Origin: Candidatus Melainabacteria bacterium MEL.A1
Lineage (GTDB): Bacteria; Cyanobacteriota; Vampirovibrionia; Gastranaerophilales; Gastranaerophilaceae
Assembly: GCA_001765415.1 (NCBI GenBank)
Contig: CP017245.1
Coordinates: 1,736,001-1,800,000 of the forward strand
Direction: 5' to 3'
Length of the DNA: 64,000 nucleotides
The translations under genes and the position numbers were made by a program. Of this stretch, positions 16,311 to 25,341 are shown in pieces (the stretch's first letter is position 1; every line of letters starts with the position of its first letter). The notes below the pieces were generated by a model. The model did not search any database. It saw only the letters and a list, made by a program, of their open reading frames with translations, and was not told the DNA's origin.

Positions 16311-16399
16311 GGAGCAGCAGGGATTTGAACCCTGGATGCAGGTTATACCCACATAACACCTTAGCAGGGTGCCGCCTTCAGCCACTCGGCCACTACTCC
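16311..16399 (-). tRNA. tRNA-Ser (GCT anticodon)
   Basis: An 89-base class II tRNA on the minus strand: acceptor GGAGTAG/CTGCTCC (one G-T pair), anticodon stem GCACC/GGTGT with loop CTGCTAA giving GCT, a long variable arm (TATGTGGGTATA) and T loop TTCAAAT. CCA is not encoded. Confidence 0.93.
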
Positions 16400-16505
16400 A
16401 ATTCTTTATTCAATTTTCGCAATCATAAAACTGCGACATGTGCATAAATTCATATTAACATAAATATTTTATTTCGTAAAGACTTTTTTATTTTTTGCTA
16501 TATTC

Positions 16506-16534
16506 TTGACGATTGGTACTAAATAGAGTACAAT
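16506..16534 (+). promoter_or_regulatory. Promoter of the DUF151 gene
   Basis: TTGACG (16506-16511), 17-base spacer and TACAAT (16529-16534). A Shine-Dalgarno (AAAGGTAG) follows before the ATG. Confidence 0.65.
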
Positions 16535-16560
16535 AGCATTACTGAAAGGTAGCAAGTAAA

Positions 16561-17076
16561 ATGATTGAAATGAAAGTTATGGGCATTGCCCTTGATACAA
16601 GAACGGGTTCTCCAATCGTAGTTCTTCACGATAAAGAAAATAGAAAGGCTTTGCCAATTTGGATTGGGTCAGCTGAAGCCAGTGCAATTATTAGAAAAAT
16701 TGAAAATCTTTCTGTTGCACGACCAATGACACACGATTTGATTATAAATATTATTGAAAAAACAGGTTATACGCTTGATAAAGTTGAGATTAATGATGTC
16801 GAAAAAGATACATATTATGCGACTTTATTCTTAGTAAATGATAATGGCGAAACTTTGGAAATCGATTCTCGCCCGTCAGATGCAATTGCTGTTGCAATAA
16901 GAGTTGATGCTCCAATTTTTGTTACGGCAAACGTAATCTCAAATGGTTCAGTTTCAACTGATTCCGCAAAAGACGAAGAAGAAGCGCAAGAGTTCAAAAA
17001 ATTCGTTCAAAGCATCAAACCTTCTGATTTTGCAAAGTTAATGAAAGATAATGATCATCACGAAAGTGATCAATAA
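16561..17076 (+). CDS. Bifunctional nuclease family (DUF151) protein
   Basis: A 171-residue protein. VVLHDKENRKALPIWIGSAEASAI, the HDLIINIIEKTGY helix and LEIDSRPSDAIAVAIRVDAPIFV are the signature of the DUF151/BFN domain, in which plant and bacterial members have been reported to have RNase/DNase activity. A UvrB/UvrC-like C-terminal motif is not visible; the tail is acidic and ends HHESDQ. It has its own promoter and converges with the XRE gene, which ends one base away. Confidence 0.85.
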   Translation: MIEMKVMGIALDTRTGSPIVVLHDKENRKALPIWIGSAEASAIIRKIENLSVARPMTHDLIINIIEKTGYTLDKVEINDVEKDTYYATLFLVNDNGETLEIDSRPSDAIAVAIRVDAPIFVTANVISNGSVSTDSAKDEEEAQEFKKFVQSIKPSDFAKLMKDNDHHESDQ

Positions 17077-17077
17077 T

Positions 17078-17392
17078 TTATAGTTCGTTAATCATTTTGT
17101 ATATAAATTTTAATTTCTCATTGTCAAGTGTTGGTAGTTTTTTCTCAATATTCTCAATGAGAAATTTTTTATCTAAGAAATGAGAATATTTAAAAATATC
17201 TTCATAAGATATTTCAAGACTGTCCAAGATTTTTTCAAGTGTTTCAAATGACGGATAATTTCGCCCGTTTTCTATTCTACTCAAGTGTTTTGGATCAATT
17301 CCGACAATTTCTGCCAGTTTATCCTGAGTGAATTTCCTCTTTTCTCTAAATTCTTTTATCCTCATTCCGAGTAGTTGTTTTTTTGAAACCAT
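17078..17392 (-). CDS. XRE-family HTH regulator, divergent from a second prepilin gene
   Basis: A 104-residue protein with LLGMRIKEFREKRKFTQDKLAEIVGIDPKHLSRIENGRNYPSFETLEKIL, a standard Cro/cI helix-turn-helix, and a charged C-terminal region. Size, layout and the NGRNYPS/SGRFYPS segment match the regulator at 5952-6266. ATG 17392 is chosen because AAAAGGGAG stands just upstream; the longer form has no ribosome site. It faces the prepilin gene at 17532, repeating the arrangement at 6 kb. Confidence 0.85.
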   Translation of the reverse strand: MVSKKQLLGMRIKEFREKRKFTQDKLAEIVGIDPKHLSRIENGRNYPSFETLEKILDSLEISYEDIFKYSHFLDKKFLIENIEKKLPTLDNEKLKFIYKMINEL

Positions 17393-17531
17393 CTTGTCTC
17401 CCTTTTCATTACTTATATCCAAACAAATGCGTCTTTGTAACTATACAAATATAGATATAGTTGACAAAAGGTGATAAATAATACATAATGGTGACATGTA
17501 ATAATAATTGTTTTAATAAAAGGTGATATTT

Positions 17532-18266
17532 ATGAGGGGCTATAAAAATCGAAATAATGGATTTACACTTGCAGAAGTTTTGATAACTTTAGGAATTATT
17601 GGAGTAGTTGTGGCAATGACAATACCCACGCTTATTTCTAAATATAAGCATAAAGAGTATGAAACGAGATTTAAAAAGGCTTATTCAATGTTGGAACAAG
17701 CTACTTATGATTTACCTATAGAATATGGGCGTTGTGATGCAACTAATGCTCAAAGTATAAATGATTATGTTTTTGGTAAGTTAAAAAATATAAATTCGGG
17801 TTCGTTTCGCTCAAATGGTATGAGTTATAAAGGTAATTTCAAAACTTATTCTTTAGAAAACACAACTTCTGTGATACATCCGAATTGCTTTGATAGAGCA
17901 GCGATTCAGGGTTCTTATAATTATATAGTTACTCCTGATGGAATAACATTCTCTTTTTGCACAAATTATTCTGTAGGTAATTCGATAAGTGTAGATATTA
18001 ATGGGGTTAACAAAGGTCCGAATGCGTTTGGGCATGATTTATTCTTTTTTAGAATACTTATGGATGATTGTAGACTTTCTTACTGGCAAAGCCAGTGGCG
18101 AGACTGCACGGATGAAGAAAAATGTGACGAGTATTTTCAATGGACAGATGGAGTTTGTTCAAAGTCATCAAAGGCTGGAGATAACGGTTTCGCTTGTACA
18201 TCTTATGCAGTTGCAAACAAATGTCCGGATGATAGCGGAAAAAGTTACTGGGATTGTTTGCCTTAA
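17532..18266 (+). CDS. Type IV pilin-like (prepilin) protein
   Basis: A 244-residue prepilin: leader MRGYKNRNNG, cleavage after Gly, then FTLAEVLITLGIIGVVVAMTIPTL with Glu5. The C-terminal ~90 residues are rich in Cys, Trp and Asp (CDEYFQWTDGVC, GKSYWDCLP), likely disulphide-bonded and surface exposed. AAGGTGA precedes the start by seven bases. GGTGATA/GGTGACA boxes near 17469, 17491 and 17521 could be operator half-sites for the facing XRE regulator, but the last overlaps the ribosome site. Confidence 0.88.
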   Translation: MRGYKNRNNGFTLAEVLITLGIIGVVVAMTIPTLISKYKHKEYETRFKKAYSMLEQATYDLPIEYGRCDATNAQSINDYVFGKLKNINSGSFRSNGMSYKGNFKTYSLENTTSVIHPNCFDRAAIQGSYNYIVTPDGITFSFCTNYSVGNSISVDINGVNKGPNAFGHDLFFFRILMDDCRLSYWQSQWRDCTDEEKCDEYFQWTDGVCSKSSKAGDNGFACTSYAVANKCPDDSGKSYWDCLP

Positions 18267-18292
18267 TTGTTAAAATTGTAAAGATTTTTATG

Positions 18293-18325
18293 AAACCTGA
18301 AATTGTTTAACTTTTCAGGTTTTAT
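18293..18325 (+). terminator. Terminator after the second prepilin gene
   Basis: AAACCTGAAA and TTTTCAGGTTT arms around a nine-base loop, with a short T/A run. Confidence 0.7.
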
Positions 18326-18343
18326 AATTAGTAAGGAGTAATT

Positions 18344-18550
18344 ATGATAAACGGTATTAATAGAGTACAACCGAATAATATTTTTAAGGTTAATCCGGTA
18401 CAACTGTTTGAAAACAACCGTCAGAACAGAACCGAAAATAATCCGTTTAATTCTGGACTTTTTGCTCAACAAACAAATGAAACTTTTAATTTAAACCACC
18501 CAAGAACCGCTGGTGGTGCGCAAGCAAACAATTTGGATCTGCTTGCTTAA
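18344..18550 (+). CDS. Small Asn-rich protein of unknown function
   Basis: A 68-residue, Asn/Gln-rich, soluble-looking protein starting MINGIN, with PFNSG at residues 34-38 (a loose form of the FxG motif). A clear Shine-Dalgarno (GTAAGGAG) precedes it. It resembles in composition the next gene and the tiny genes at 59.6-60.1 kb. No domain recognised. Confidence 0.65.
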   Translation: MINGINRVQPNNIFKVNPVQLFENNRQNRTENNPFNSGLFAQQTNETFNLNHPRTAGGAQANNLDLLA

Positions 18551-18637
18551 TATTTTGTAATATATTCTAATATTTTGACAATTCCTTTTACTTAAATTAC
18601 TTTATATAAATACAGGGAAATTATGGGGTAATTTACT

Positions 18638-18844
18638 ATGGGAATACAAAAGCTATTTGGAATTGGTGTTGTTCGCCCATCGCAAGGAAGTACAAACCTT
18701 TATCGTACCAATTATGCCGGAAATAATTTTATAAAGAATACTTTCAATTTTGGTGAAGCAAATCCAAACAGACCTGATACAAGGGTTGCTGCAAACGCAT
18801 TGGGTGACCCTCAAAAAGGTTGCAATTTATATTGCTTAGGCTAA
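18638..18844 (+). CDS. Small protein of unknown function
   Basis: A 68-residue protein, MGIQKLFGIG..., with an Asn-rich centre (NYAGNNFIKNTFNFGEANPN) and a C-terminal GCNLYCLG with two Cys. The upstream GGGG is only a modest ribosome site. Its end overlaps by four bases the end of a convergent small gene. No domain recognised. Confidence 0.55.
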   Translation: MGIQKLFGIGVVRPSQGSTNLYRTNYAGNNFIKNTFNFGEANPNRPDTRVAANALGDPQKGCNLYCLG

Positions 18845-19002
18845 GAAAGTAAAAAATTGTTTTTTGTATTAGTGTTATAAATAAGTTTTGTTGCATTAAA
18901 TGTTGGGGTAAAACTATAGATTTTCGGTGTTTTTTTCTTAAATCCGCAAAGTCCGATAATTTTTTCTTCATCATCATTGAACAATTTTTTTAGAAATTCC
19001 AT
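18841..19002 (-). CDS. Candidate 53-residue small protein
   Basis: ATG 19002 with GAAGGA ten bases upstream opens a 53-codon frame (MEFLKKLFNDDEEKIIG...), charged at the N-terminus, with one Cys and an Asn/Thr/Lys-rich end (YNTNTKNNFLLS). Its composition is like that of the neighbouring tiny genes. A competing frame on the same strand has no ribosome site and a poor composition. Confidence 0.4.
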   Translation of the reverse strand: MEFLKKLFNDDEEKIIGLCGFKKKTPKIYSFTPTFNATKLIYNTNTKNNFLLS

Positions 19003-19079
19003 AATATACACATCCTTCTTTTTTATTGTATAATGTATTTAATTACAGAACGAGTAAAGTCAATAAAAGGAGAAATATT

Positions 19080-19283
19080 ATGGCACAAAAAATTTCAAAA
19101 GATATGAACATTATGGAAATCGTACAAATTTGCCCTGAAAGCGTTGCAGTATTCCAAAAATACGGTTTGGGTTGTATTGGATGTGCAGCTGCGCATTTTG
19201 AAAACCTAGAAGCAGGCGCAAAAGTTCATGGTTTCGATCCAGATGCAATGGTTGCAGATATCAATGCGTTAATTGAAGATTAG
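19080..19283 (+). CDS. DUF1858 redox-disulphide domain protein
   Basis: A 67-residue protein: ISKDMNIMEIVQICPESVAVFQKYGLGCIGCAAAHFENLEAGAKVHG has the CPE...GLGCxGC pattern of the DUF1858 / hybrid-cluster-protein-associated family, thought to act in redox or iron-sulphur chemistry through the Cys pair. The start at 19080 follows AAAGGAG. A terminator closes the gene. Confidence 0.85.
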   Translation: MAQKISKDMNIMEIVQICPESVAVFQKYGLGCIGCAAAHFENLEAGAKVHGFDPDAMVADINALIED

Positions 19284-19292
19284 TTCTTAAAA

Positions 19293-19323
19293 AAATCCTC
19301 TCTTAAAAGGGAGGATTTTTTTT
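19293..19323 (+). terminator. Terminator after the DUF1858 gene
   Basis: AAATCCTC(TC) and GGGAGGATTT arms around a short A-rich loop, followed by a long T run. Confidence 0.85.
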
Positions 19324-19410
19324 GTTAGAAATTTTTCAATATTAATGCAAAATTACCAATATCAAGTTATGTTACTCAATTACACAGGACACATAATGAA
19401 GTTAGAAATC

Positions 19411-21267
19411 TCATTTCAATGCTCTTAATGAGTTGAGAACTGCAATTAGTGTTACCCCAACATCGGCAAAAACAGCCCCCCACATTGTGATTACTCCAAA
19501 TGCTCCTAATATTAAAAATAAGATTTTTATTCCGAGTGCAAAAATGATGTTTTCTTTAACTATTTGCATCGTTTTTTGTGCAATTTTTATTGCACTCACA
19601 ACTTTTGACGGATTGTCGTTCATAATCACAACGTCAGCTGCCTCAATTGCCGCATCAGAGCCTAATCCGCCCATTGCAATTCCGACATCTGCTCTTGTTA
19701 AAACAGGTGCATCATTAATTCCATCTCCGACAAAGATTACACTTCCTTTTTGTGTAGAAATCAATTCTTCTAATTTCTCTACTTTTTGTGCGGGTAAGAG
19801 TTCTGAGTAAACTTTTGGAATATCCAATTCTTTTGCGATGTATTCTGCCGGAATTGAGTTGTCGCCAGTTAACATTACTGTTTTAATTTGTTTCTTATTG
19901 AGGTTTTTAATTGTTGCTTTAGAATCTGTTTTTAACTCATCAGAAATTGTGATAGAACCAACAAATTCATTGTTTTTTGCAACGTATATAACAGTTCCGG
20001 CGTTTTGTTGTGAGATGTAATTGATACCGAATTTCGTCATCAATTTGTTATTTCCAACAAGAATTTCGGAATTGTCGATTTGAGCTTTTATCCCATTGCC
20101 GGATATTTCTTCAACATTTCCGATTAAAGATGTGTCGATATTTCTACCATAAGTTTCTTTTAAAGATGTTGCTATCGGGTGCGTTGAATAATTTTCTGCG
20201 TATGCTGCGTATTTCAACAATTCATCAGCGGGAATTTTTTCAACCGGTTGGATTTTGGTAACTTTGAATGTCCCTTTTGTTAAAGTTCCCGTTTTGTCAA
20301 ATACAACGGCATAAGGTCTGGAAAGAGCTTCAATATAGCAAGCTCCTTTAATTAAAATGCCTGATTTTGATGCTCCTCCAATTCCTGCAAAAAATCCTAA
20401 AGGTACTGAAATTACTAGTGCGCAAGGGCAAGATATTACAAGGAAGGTCAATGCTCGTTGAAACCAAATGCTGAATTGTGCGTCGAAAAGTAATGGTGGA
20501 ATTGCAGTAAGTGCGATTGCGCCAAAAACTACAATTGGTGTGTAATATCTTGCAAATTTTGTTATAAAGTTTTCTGTTTTTGCTTTTTTAGAGCTTGCGT
20601 GTTCAACAAGTTCAAGAATTTTGGAAACAGTTGATTGTCCAAATTCTTTTTCAACTTTGATTGTCAAAACTCCATTTGTATTTATGCAACCACTCACTGC
20701 TTTATCGCCCATTTTGACTGTGCGAGGAACACTTTCGCCTGTAAGTGCGGATGTGTCGATAGAAGCCTCTCCGTCAATAATTTTGCCATCTAGTGGAATT
20801 TTTTCACCTGCTTTAACTTTTATTATGTCACCGATTTTTACGTTTTCTGGATTTTTTTTGATTAATTCGCCGTTAATTTCAACGTTTGCGTAATCAGGGC
20901 GGATGTTCATTAGTGAAGATATTGATTGTTTTGATTTTTCAACTGCGTTGTCTTGTAATTTTTCACCTATCTGATAAAGTAGCATAACCATGACCGCTTC
21001 GGGGTATTCGCCAATACAAATTGCGCCAACAGTGGCTATTGCCATAAGAAAGTTTTCATCAAAGATTTCACCTTTAAATATGTTTTTTATTGCTCTTAAA
21101 ACAATATCAACTCCAACTATTAGATATGCAGACATGTAGATAAAAAATCTGCTTAACCCAGTTGGGTGCAATAAAATTGTGGCAATGAAAATTAAAGTAG
21201 CAATTGTAATTCTTATTACTATGCCATTTTCATTTTCTTTTTCATGGTTGAGTTCGTGTTCGCACAT
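19411..21267 (-). CDS. Heavy-metal P1B-type ATPase (Zn/Cd/Pb efflux type)
   Basis: A 618-residue P-type ATPase. TGES, the membrane metal site SCPCALV, the phosphorylation site DKTGTLTKG and GDGINDAPVL are all present. CPC with the C-terminal VFADVGVTLIAVLNSLR helix points to the Zn/Cd/Pb subgroup. The N-terminus lacks a heavy-metal-associated domain and has only a short MCEHELNHEKE segment that might bind metal. ATG 21267 is preferred because GAGGA stands seven bases upstream. The divergent ArsR-type repressor and a TGAA-N6-TTCA operator between the genes support metal-induced efflux. Confidence 0.9.
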   Translation of the reverse strand: MCEHELNHEKENENGIVIRITIATLIFIATILLHPTGLSRFFIYMSAYLIVGVDIVLRAIKNIFKGEIFDENFLMAIATVGAICIGEYPEAVMVMLLYQIGEKLQDNAVEKSKQSISSLMNIRPDYANVEINGELIKKNPENVKIGDIIKVKAGEKIPLDGKIIDGEASIDTSALTGESVPRTVKMGDKAVSGCINTNGVLTIKVEKEFGQSTVSKILELVEHASSKKAKTENFITKFARYYTPIVVFGAIALTAIPPLLFDAQFSIWFQRALTFLVISCPCALVISVPLGFFAGIGGASKSGILIKGACYIEALSRPYAVVFDKTGTLTKGTFKVTKIQPVEKIPADELLKYAAYAENYSTHPIATSLKETYGRNIDTSLIGNVEEISGNGIKAQIDNSEILVGNNKLMTKFGINYISQQNAGTVIYVAKNNEFVGSITISDELKTDSKATIKNLNKKQIKTVMLTGDNSIPAEYIAKELDIPKVYSELLPAQKVEKLEELISTQKGSVIFVGDGINDAPVLTRADVGIAMGGLGSDAAIEAADVVIMNDNPSKVVSAIKIAQKTMQIVKENIIFALGIKILFLILGAFGVITMWGAVFADVGVTLIAVLNSLRALK

Positions 21268-21302
21268 GATTTTATCCTCATTAATGTTTCTATTAGTATT
21301 AT

Positions 21303-21322
21303 AATTGAACAACTATTCAATT
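21303..21322. promoter_or_regulatory. ArsR/SmtB-type operator
   Basis: AATTGAA-CAACTA-TTCAATT is a perfect 7-bp inverted repeat containing TGAA-N6-TTCA, the pattern of CzrA/CadC/SmtB operators. A degenerate second copy (AATTGAACAACTATTAAAC) lies at 21361-21379 between the -35 and -10 boxes of the repressor gene. Confidence 0.7.
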
Positions 21323-21355
21323 GTCAATACATAGGATGATTATTGTTACAAAAGT

Positions 21356-21385
21356 TTGACAATTGAACAACTATTAAACTATAAT
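21356..21385 (+). promoter_or_regulatory. Promoter of the ArsR-type repressor gene
   Basis: TTGACA (21356-21361), 18-base spacer carrying a half-degenerate operator, TATAAT (21380-21385). The ATG is seven bases after the -10, so transcription probably begins at the start codon. Confidence 0.75.
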
Positions 21386-21391
21386 ATAAGT

Positions 21392-21742
21392 ATGGAAATA
21401 AGAAAAACAGACTGCGAAGCTATAAATCCTGAGATTGTCGAAAAAATCTCTCCTGATATGCCCGATTTAACTGAACTTTATGCCCTATCTGATTTTTTTA
21501 AAGTAATGGGTGATAGCACGAGAATTAGGTTGCTTTGGGCATTAGAGGAAGCTGAATTGTGTGTAAATGATTTAGCGGTATTGCTTAATATGACTAAATC
21601 TGCGGTGTCACATCAGTTAAAAATTTTACGTACTGCAAAATTGGTTAAAGCTGAAAAGCAGGGGAAAAATGTTTATTATTCATTGATTGATGAGCATGTA
21701 AAAGTTATTTTGGAAATGGCACTAGACCACGTAAAAGAATAA
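21392..21742 (+). CDS. ArsR/SmtB-family metal-responsive repressor (CadC-like)
   Basis: A 116-residue winged-helix repressor. An N-terminal CEA, ALEEAELCVNDLA at the second metal-binding helix, SAVSHQLKILRTAKLVKAEKQGKNVYYSLID (DNA-binding wing) and the terminal DEHVKVILEMALDH (alpha-5 Asp/His site) correspond to CadC-type Cys/His metal sites. It should repress itself and the divergent ATPase until Cd, Pb or Zn binds. ATG 21392 coincides with the predicted transcription start, so the mRNA is likely leaderless. Confidence 0.88.
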   Translation: MEIRKTDCEAINPEIVEKISPDMPDLTELYALSDFFKVMGDSTRIRLLWALEEAELCVNDLAVLLNMTKSAVSHQLKILRTAKLVKAEKQGKNVYYSLIDEHVKVILEMALDHVKE

Positions 21743-21805
21743 CAATATGCACCCAATCAGTCATTTGCAACAATATTTGTTTATAAAAATGTTGTTGTCA
21801 TAATG

Positions 21806-23764
21806 CTATTTGTTTAGAAATCCTGCCATTGTCGGTTGTTTAGCTGTTGCTGAAACAGCTTGTGTTTTTGGATTTTGAGCAATTGGAGCTGGTTCATTTG
21901 CACTAGCTAATGCTTTTTGTTCTTTTTCTTTTGCGATAGCTTTTTTAGTCATGTTTTCGCAATATCTAGCAAGCCACATCATAAATGCAGGAACTAGAAC
22001 AAGTGTTGATGCAAATCCGAATGCACTGTTGAATGTTTTTGCTCTATTGATAAATTTGTTGTCTTTCGATTTGAATACTGTGTAAATGTTTTCAAGAGCT
22101 TCTGAACCCTTAGCTTTTTCAAATGCAGCGTGAATTTCTTCCAGTGTTGCGTCTTTCAATGATTTACCATTGAAATCTTTGATAATTGTTTCGGCTTGTT
22201 CTTTTACGCCTTTATCAATATTAAGAACTTTTTTCACATCTCCACCGTTTTCTTCTAAGAAATTGAAGAAACCGTTGATGCCATTTTTATAATCTTCAAT
22301 ATTACTATATTTAGAAACAATTTGTTCGCTTGTTAATACGTCAATACCGGCACCTGCAGTAAAGTAATTTTTAATTTTGTGGAAAATACTCTTGTTGTGA
22401 TCTTCTGGTTTTGCATTAAGTGCAAGTCCTGAAATTCTTGCAAACGCATCAGAGAAACCTCTAGCCATAGCTTTTGCCGCAAACAAGATTGCAGTGAAGC
22501 TTGAAATATCACGAACTAAGATTTCTTTGCGTTCTTTATCGCTTTTGGCATTTGTATATCTTGGTGGTAAGCAAAATCCAAATAACAATGTAAGCATTCC
22601 CGGAACAGACATTGATGCACCATTAAATTCAAACTTACTGAATACTTTGCCCAAAACACCGTCTTTAGAAGCTTGTTTACCGATGCCTGAAGCCAAACCT
22701 CCAGTGAAAGCTACATTTTTATCTTGTTTATTTTCTACTTGTTTAGAAGTTTCTTCTTCAAGTCCCTTCAAACCAGGATCGTGTTTAAGTCCCATATTGT
22801 ATAATTTTGGAATAAGTGTGTAGAATGCAACTACAGCTCCCCACATTCCGAAGTTAGAAAGAACACGAGTACCTTTTCTATGAAGATTGAAATTGTCTAC
22901 AAATTTTGTTAATGAACCGTCAGATGCCAATTCTTCAACAGTGTGACCAGATTGTTTGTTTAGATATTTATTTGTTTTATCTAGAACATCACCGGTATAA
23001 TCGCCCAAACTTTGGATTAAACGTTTGATATTAGAACCAACAACTTTGTCTTTACCTTCTGGTTTAAGCAATACACCCATTTCATCGCTTGATGGAGCAG
23101 CATATTGTTTTCGAAGTTTCATGTATTCTTCAACTAATTCTCCTTGAAGTTGGTTGGCAGCTTTTTTATCTTTGCCTGCACGTTTTGATTCAACTTCAAC
23201 AAGTTTGTTTGCAAAATGTTCTGCTTTTGCCTTTACATCAAATTGTTTATCAGTAGAGTTGTTCAAAACATTTTCAAATACTTGAGAATAATAACCTTTT
23301 TTGAACTCATTAGTGTTTTTTAATTGAGAAGGATTTTTTGATGCGTAAGATGCAAAATTTTCACCCAAAACATTGATATGATCTACGTGAACATTATTTG
23401 CAGTTCCTGATGTCTTTTTCAAAACAGTAAGAATTCCCAATGGAATTAAGAACGCACTAGGACCACTCAAAATTTCACGAATACCTTCACGTCTTGCAAA
23501 TTCCCAGTTCAAAGGTCCTGTTTTTTTACCGTTTTCATCCTTTTGTCTGTTACGGTTCAAGCCTTCATAAATTCTCGGAGCAACCATGCCAATACCGTCT
23601 TGCGCAATAAATGATGCGGCAAAACCACCCTTATCAATCGCATCCATAACTGTAACAACAGGGTTAAAACTTCCTGTAAAAGATGTTTGATTGTTTTGTT
23701 TTTGCTCATTAAGTTTTTGGTGTTTTTGCGCACCGATTGCTGAATTGATTGCTTTTATTGACAT
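21806..23764 (-). CDS. Large lineage-specific protein, paralogue of the 3876 gene
   Basis: A 652-residue protein of unknown function. After a basic N-terminus it carries F29-T-G31 (SFTGSFNP), then IAQDGIGMVAPRIYEG, matching AVGIDLFAMVAPRTY of the protein at 3876-5426. Further shared blocks are a RREGIREILSGPSAFLIPLG segment and SDKERKEILVRDISSFTAILFAAKAMARG. Hydrophobic segments lie near residues 95-110, 310-325, 390-405, 440-450 and 600-620, so it is probably membrane associated. The C-terminus is Ala/Pro/Gln-rich. No conserved enzymatic motif is visible. Confidence 0.75.
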   Translation of the reverse strand: MSIKAINSAIGAQKHQKLNEQKQNNQTSFTGSFNPVVTVMDAIDKGGFAASFIAQDGIGMVAPRIYEGLNRNRQKDENGKKTGPLNWEFARREGIREILSGPSAFLIPLGILTVLKKTSGTANNVHVDHINVLGENFASYASKNPSQLKNTNEFKKGYYSQVFENVLNNSTDKQFDVKAKAEHFANKLVEVESKRAGKDKKAANQLQGELVEEYMKLRKQYAAPSSDEMGVLLKPEGKDKVVGSNIKRLIQSLGDYTGDVLDKTNKYLNKQSGHTVEELASDGSLTKFVDNFNLHRKGTRVLSNFGMWGAVVAFYTLIPKLYNMGLKHDPGLKGLEEETSKQVENKQDKNVAFTGGLASGIGKQASKDGVLGKVFSKFEFNGASMSVPGMLTLLFGFCLPPRYTNAKSDKERKEILVRDISSFTAILFAAKAMARGFSDAFARISGLALNAKPEDHNKSIFHKIKNYFTAGAGIDVLTSEQIVSKYSNIEDYKNGINGFFNFLEENGGDVKKVLNIDKGVKEQAETIIKDFNGKSLKDATLEEIHAAFEKAKGSEALENIYTVFKSKDNKFINRAKTFNSAFGFASTLVLVPAFMMWLARYCENMTKKAIAKEKEQKALASANEPAPIAQNPKTQAVSATAKQPTMAGFLNK

Positions 23765-24001
23765 GTCCCTACTTTAAATTTTCATGACTACACATATATT
23801 TATAAAACTTATAAATTACACTTATTGCTTTTTTCTGTATAAATTTTAAGAAAAATTAAGGTTATAAATGTATTAAGTGTAATTATTATACTTAATATTT
23901 GTTTTTTTTGCAAGTTATTTACTACAAACATAACAAAAATGTTACAAAATTGTTTAAAATACTCTATTTGTAAATAAAAAACATTTTGTAAAATCGAAAA
24001 A
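23765..24001. other. AT-rich divergent intergenic region
   Basis: No gene is seen. An inverted pair ATTAAGT (23872-23878) / ACTTAAT (23890-23896) could be an operator for the minus-strand gene. The remainder is low-complexity A/T. Confidence 0.4.
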
Positions 24002-24030
24002 TTGACATCTCTTTTTATCCGAGATAAGCT
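24002..24030 (+). promoter_or_regulatory. Promoter of trmFO
   Basis: TTGACA (24002-24007), 17-base spacer and TAAGCT (24025-24030). The ATG starts seven bases after the -10, again implying a leaderless mRNA. Confidence 0.55.
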
Positions 24031-24036
24031 GATTTT

Positions 24037-25341
24037 ATGGTAGTAAATGTTATAGGTGCCGGACTTGCCGGTTCGGAAGCTGCTTTACAGCTTGCCAAAA
24101 GAGGAATAAAAGTTAATTTGTACGAAATGCGACCTGAAAAATCAACAGGAGCGCATAAAACTGATAAATTTGCAGAGTTTGTCTGCTCAAATAGCTTGGG
24201 TGCATCTGATTGTTCAAACGCATCTGGTTTGTTGAAAAAAGAGATGGAAATACTTGGTGGAGAATTGATTAAAATTGCACGTAAATGTTCGGTTCCTGCC
24301 GGAAATGCGCTTGCGATTGATAGAGAACTCTTTTCTCAAACAGTAACAGATAGGATTAAAAACGACGAAAATATAACTATTCTAAATCAAGAAGTTTTGG
24401 AAATTCCTGACGGATATACGATTATGGCATCAGGACCTTTGACTTCTGAAAGTTTGGCAAGCTCTATAAAAGATTTTACGCAAAGCGAACATTTACATTT
24501 CTTTGATGCTATTGCGCCGATTGTTGAAAAGGACAGTATAAATTTTGATAAAGCTTTTTATGCAAGCCGTTATGACAAAGGGGAAGCCTCTTATATCAAT
24601 TGTCCGATGAATAAAGAGGAGTACGAAAAGTTTTATGATATTTTGATTAATGCTCCAAAAATCGAGTTGAAAGAATTTGAAAAGAATGCAAAATTCTTTG
24701 AAAGTTGTTTGCCGATAGAAGTTTTGGCATCTCGAGGAGTTGATACGTTGAGATTTGGACCGATGAAACCGGTTGGTTTGATAGACAAAAGAACAGGTGA
24801 AAAGAATTATGCTGTAGTTCAATTAAGACAAGACAATTCAGCAAAAACTTTATACAATTTGGTTGGTTTCCAAACAAATCTAAAATGGGGTGCGCAAAAA
24901 GAGTTGTTGCAGTCAATTCCTGGTTTAGAAAATGTTAATATTATTCGATATGGCGTAATGCACAGAAACACATTTATAAATTCACCAAAAGTTTTAAATC
25001 CGTCATTACAGGCACGTGTAAGGAAGGATTTGTTTTTCGCAGGTCAATTAACCGGAACGGAAGGTTATACAGAATCTATTGCGACAGGCATGCTTGCCGG
25101 CATAAATATGTCAAAATTATTGACTGGAGAAAATTTGCTCGTTTTGCCGAAAGAAACTATGTTGGGAGCATTAACCCAATATATTAGTGATGAAAAACAT
25201 GATAAATTTCAGCCTATAAATTCAAATTGGGGAATAGTTACGCCAATAGAGTTGCCTAAAAAAGAGCGTAAAAATAAGAAACTGAAAGCTGAATTGATTT
25301 CTAATCGCTCAGTTGAGTGTTTGGTAAAAATTAATTTGTAA
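24037..25341 (+). CDS. trmFO: Folate-dependent tRNA (uracil-54-C5)-methyltransferase TrmFO
   Basis: A 434-residue flavoprotein. VIGAGLAGSEAALQLAKRG is the FAD-binding GxGxxG motif, and TGAHKTDKFAEFVCSNSLG, PAGNALAIDRELFS and LRFGPMKPVGL are TrmFO-specific. It makes 5-methyluridine at tRNA position 54 using methylene-THF and FADH2. The family is usual in Firmicutes, cyanobacteria and alphaproteobacteria. It has its own promoter and no Shine-Dalgarno. About 150 bases follow with no convincing gene. Confidence 0.95.
   Translation: MVVNVIGAGLAGSEAALQLAKRGIKVNLYEMRPEKSTGAHKTDKFAEFVCSNSLGASDCSNASGLLKKEMEILGGELIKIARKCSVPAGNALAIDRELFSQTVTDRIKNDENITILNQEVLEIPDGYTIMASGPLTSESLASSIKDFTQSEHLHFFDAIAPIVEKDSINFDKAFYASRYDKGEASYINCPMNKEEYEKFYDILINAPKIELKEFEKNAKFFESCLPIEVLASRGVDTLRFGPMKPVGLIDKRTGEKNYAVVQLRQDNSAKTLYNLVGFQTNLKWGAQKELLQSIPGLENVNIIRYGVMHRNTFINSPKVLNPSLQARVRKDLFFAGQLTGTEGYTESIATGMLAGINMSKLLTGENLLVLPKETMLGALTQYISDEKHDKFQPINSNWGIVTPIELPKKERKNKKLKAELISNRSVECLVKINL

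Noticed and set aside
18744..18977. A 77-codon minus-strand frame
   Set aside because: No ribosome site and poor composition; the 53-codon frame 18841-19002 on the same strand is preferred.
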